The position numbers were made by a program, and so were the translations under genes. This document shows, piece by piece, positions 61,531-64,000 of a stretch of 64,000 nt of DNA. The notes under the pieces are model-generated. The model was not told the DNA's origin, did no database searches, and saw nothing but the letters and a program-made list of their open reading frames with translations. The stretch's first letter is position 1. Each line of letters starts with the position of its first letter. The DNA is from Meloidogyne chitwoodi (Eukaryota > Nematoda > Chromadorea > Rhabditida > Meloidogynidae), in assembly GCA_015183035.1 (NCBI GenBank), contig JACZZP010000004.1:1240001-1304000 (forward strand), given 5' to 3'.

Positions 61531-62848
61531 ATGAAAAATTCAATAATAGATGTAAGTATTTAATTTATATTTTTTTAAATAAATATTTTAATAATGTTTA
61601 AGCCAAATTATTTAAAATATGAAAATGCTGGAATTAAATTTGAATTTATTTTGCCATCAATTTTATTTTCAATTATTTCTTTTATTGGAATTTTAGTTAA
61701 TTTTAGTGTATGTTATATAACAATAAAATATAGGTAAATATATTTAAAAAAAATAAAATTAATTTTTAAAAACAATTTAGAAAACAATATTCAGTATTTA
61801 GAAGCAATACGGCCATTCTATTAACAATTAATTCTTTTTTTGAAATTTTACATCAATCTGGGAATTTTATTTTTTTAGTTTTAGCTTTAAGTGGAGTAAA
61901 TTTAATTTCATTTGAAAAAGCTGTTTTTTATCAAACACATTCAATTATTGGATTTTATTCAGCTGTTTTTATGTTTAATTCACTTAGTATTGATAGATTT
62001 TTGGCTGCTGCATTTCCAATTTTGTAAAAATTAAATTATATTTATTAAATATAATTATGGATTATTTTAGTTTTTTTATTATAACCAAAATTAATTTTAG
62101 TAACTTTAATTAATTTTTAAATTATTTAGCTATCAATCCTTAAATAAATATTATTATATTTTTGCTCATTTAATTATTATATTTTTATTTATTTGTTATA
62201 TAATATTTATAATTATAAAATCAACATTAAATTTTGCTTATTGGCCTGTTAATGGAAGTATATCAGATTTTAATGCTGTTCTTATTAAAGAAAATGTTTA
62301 TTTATCTTTATTACCATTTATGATTACAATGACTTTCCCAGCAATTATTTCATATATTTTTGTTGGATTAATTATTTTATTTAAAAAAGGTAGTAAAATT
62401 TAAAAAAAAAATAAAGCATTTTTTTATTTTAAAATATTTTAATAAAAATTATTTATTTTTACAAGTTTCTTCCTATGATAAAATGAAGAGAGTATATCGT
62501 TCTTTATTTTTAATTGTTTTTGTTAATATTGGTGGTTATATTTTGTGCTCATTGCTAATTAAATTTATTATAATATATTTTAAAGGAAAAAAACCATTTT
62601 ATTTTCATATTTTTATGATTATTCCTATATTAATTATTAATATTTCTAGTTCATCTAATTTCCCTATTTTATATATAAACAGGTAATTAATTTAAAATAT
62701 TAAAAAAACTAATATTTTCTACATTTTTAGTTGTGATTATAAAAAAGCTTATAAAATGTTATTTAATTCATTTGGAATTAAATTAAAGACAAATACAACA
62801 ACACCCTTATTATTATCACAAAAACAAAATAAATATTTAATTAATTAA
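61531..62848 (+). CDS. srsx-type chemoreceptor (7TM GPCR), copy 2
   Basis: Six exons, about 330 residues. Exon 1 encodes only MKNSIID before GTAAGT; exon 2 starts PNYLKYENAG. Helix 1 (FSIISFIGILVNFSVCYI) leads to TIKYRKQYSVFRSNTAILL. Helix 3 ends FMFNSLSIDRFLAAAFPI. Helix 6 is in KMKRVYRSLFLIVFVNIGGY and helix 7 ends FPILYINR, then CDYKKAYKMLF. It is a clear paralogue of the gene at 22964-24287, sharing FFEILHQS, the xSLSIDRxLA block, SLFLIV.VNIGGY and the PILYIN end, with introns in matching places. The local pair suggests duplication followed by spread, as is usual for nematode chemoreceptors. Confidence 0.82.
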
Positions 62849-63355
62849 ATAATAATCTCATCAATATTTGAAATAAATATTTAATTAAAATTAAATTATT
62901 GTTTATAATTTATCTAAATTATTTTAATAAAATTACAATATTTTTTATATTCTCTAATTATTTATTGTATAATAACATTTATTTTAAAACATTTTCATTA
63001 CACTAAAATTAACAAATAATTTTCATTTATTTATTAATAAAATTTATTAAATATTATTATTATAATAAATATATTTAAATTTCTTCATAAAAAAGAACCT
63101 TTGAGCTTTTTTACTTTTTGGTAAAAAATGTACTTTATATTTTTTAAAATAATTTATGTATTATTTTTAAAAAATAATTTTTATTTTCATTAGAAATCTA
63201 AATTTAGATTTCTTTTTTTACTAAAGTTGTGTAAACTTAAATTTAAATGAAAAAATAATTAAAATTTATTTATTTATTTTTCTAATTATTTTTTTTCTTA
63301 AATAATTTAAAAATACTTATCTAAATTAATTTTTAATAAAAAATCAAATAAAGTA
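62849..63355. other. Intergenic spacer
   Basis: A+T-rich sequence between plus-strand genes with no recognised motif. It should contain the promoter of the small Cys-rich protein. Confidence 0.45.
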
Positions 63356-63787
63356 ATGGCATTTATTATTAAATTTAATTTTATTAATATATTATTAAAT
63401 ATTTTATCCTTTTCATTTTTTATAATTAAAAATAATTCTTTAAATAAATGGGATGATTGCTCGAAAATGGATGTCGGTTTATGTAAAGATGAGGTTATTT
63501 ATTAATAAAATAATAATATTTATCTGACAACACTCCCATAAATCCGAAAAATAAATTTGAAATAAAAAAATAACCCTTAACCAAATAAAATATTTTCCAT
63601 CAGCCAGAAGTAGCTAATTAAGCAATCTTAATTAGAATAAATTAAATTAAAAAATCATATTTAGTTCTATAAAAATGCAATGTTGGATATTTGTGAAGAC
63701 TTTTGTAAAAATAAGAGCCAAGAAAATAAAGATACTGAGAAAAAATGTGGTGACAAACCTGGATATACATTTCGGTTTATTTTGTAA
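63356..63787 (+). CDS. Small secreted Cys-rich protein, ShK-like
   Basis: Two exons with a phase-0 junction (donor GAG|GTTATT; acceptor before TTCTATAAA) give about 85 residues. The N-terminus (MAFIIKFNFINILLNILSFSFF) is a signal peptide or anchor. The mature part has five cysteines: DDCSKMDVGLCKDEF, MLDICEDFCKN and KKCGDKPGY. The spacing LC-x10-ML-x2-C-x3-C resembles the ShK/ShKT domain common in nematode secreted proteins, although one cysteine of the usual six is missing. In these animals such domains occur in structural, enzymatic and host-interaction proteins. No specific function can be given. The product is small and secreted, so a parasitism-related role is possible but unproven. Confidence 0.5.
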
Positions 63788-64000
63788 AAAATAAAGATTG
63801 TTAAAAATTTTTAATTTAAGATATATAATTTTTTATTTTTTGCTAATATTAAAATAAAAATTTTTATAAAAAAGTTACAATTATTTTTTACTTTATTTTA
63901 ATTTAAAATCAGATTATAATTAAAGTTAAAAAACTTTTTTTTAAGTTTTCTTTCAAATTTCTATTTGCTTATTAATATATAATAAAACTTTAATTAATTA

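Noticed and set aside
1..64000. CRISPR array, bacterial operon or prophage
   Set aside because: The window is eukaryotic, with introns throughout; no spaced direct repeats or bacterial gene organisation were found.
1..64000. Canonical SL1 spliced-leader gene or 5S rRNA unit
   Set aside because: The SL1 leader sequence was not seen on either strand, and no 5S-like block was recognised; the RNA candidate at 60612 differs in sequence.

Overview
The window is nuclear DNA of a nematode, most probably a root-knot nematode (Meloidogyne or a close plant-parasitic relative). The base composition is extremely A+T-rich. Nearly every gene is split by introns of 40-100 bp with GT-AG borders. Gene families include nematode chemoreceptors (srsx, sre-like, str-like), a nematode nuclear receptor, a nematode F-box family, and a PL3 pectate lyase, a plant-cell-wall enzyme that in animals is known mainly from plant-parasitic nematodes. 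All gene models were spliced by eye, so gene ends are firmer than every internal exon edge.

Layout. 1-10 kb: tail of a plus-strand gene; a small single-pass membrane protein (-); a secreted protein built from repeated galectin-like domains (-); a secreted trypsin-inhibitor-like Cys-rich protein (+); an F-box protein (-). 11-20 kb: a secreted lips-type lipase (+) with an intact triad, then a very long Lys/Asn-rich gene (+) ending in a clear poly(A)-polymerase-like module whose catalytic acids are all replaced. 20-31 kb: sre-like GPCR (-), srsx GPCR (+), nuclear hormone receptor (+), and a Neto/SOL-2-like CUB-CUB-LDLa membrane protein (-). 31-38 kb: secreted metallophosphoesterase (+), divergent PP2A B56 subunit (+), PL3 pectate lyase (+), small membrane protein (-). 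41-50 kb: 7TM receptor (+), Cys-loop anion-type channel (-), DeSI/PPPDE peptidase (+), and an aspartic-protease-fold protein with a broken active site (-). 50-60 kb: Ig-domain protein (-) and a large scaffold-like protein (-). 60-64 kb: a structured RNA candidate, a solo LTR candidate, a second srsx GPCR (+), and a small secreted ShK-like Cys-rich protein (+).

Mobile DNA. Two 1,150-bp copies of one element lie in opposite orientation, one inside an intron of the phosphoesterase gene and one between genes. They have 10-bp TAGAGATCGG inverted ends, 8-bp target duplications and no transposase, which fits a non-autonomous hAT element. Each carries a tRNA-like sequence. Another tRNA-like sequence lies at 50.03-50.11 kb.

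Themes. There is no operon-like functional cluster. Genes group loosely into secreted or host-interface proteins (galectin-like, TIL, lipase, phosphoesterase, pectate lyase, aspartic-protease homologue, ShK-like) and sensory or neuromuscular genes (GPCRs, channel, Neto-like, Ig protein). The most unusual signal is three separate enzyme folds with damaged active sites in open reading frames (poly(A) polymerase, PL3 pectate lyase, pepsin). Next are the tRNA-bearing hAT-like element and a three-hairpin RNA candidate with an Sm-like tract and a GT splice-donor-like site.
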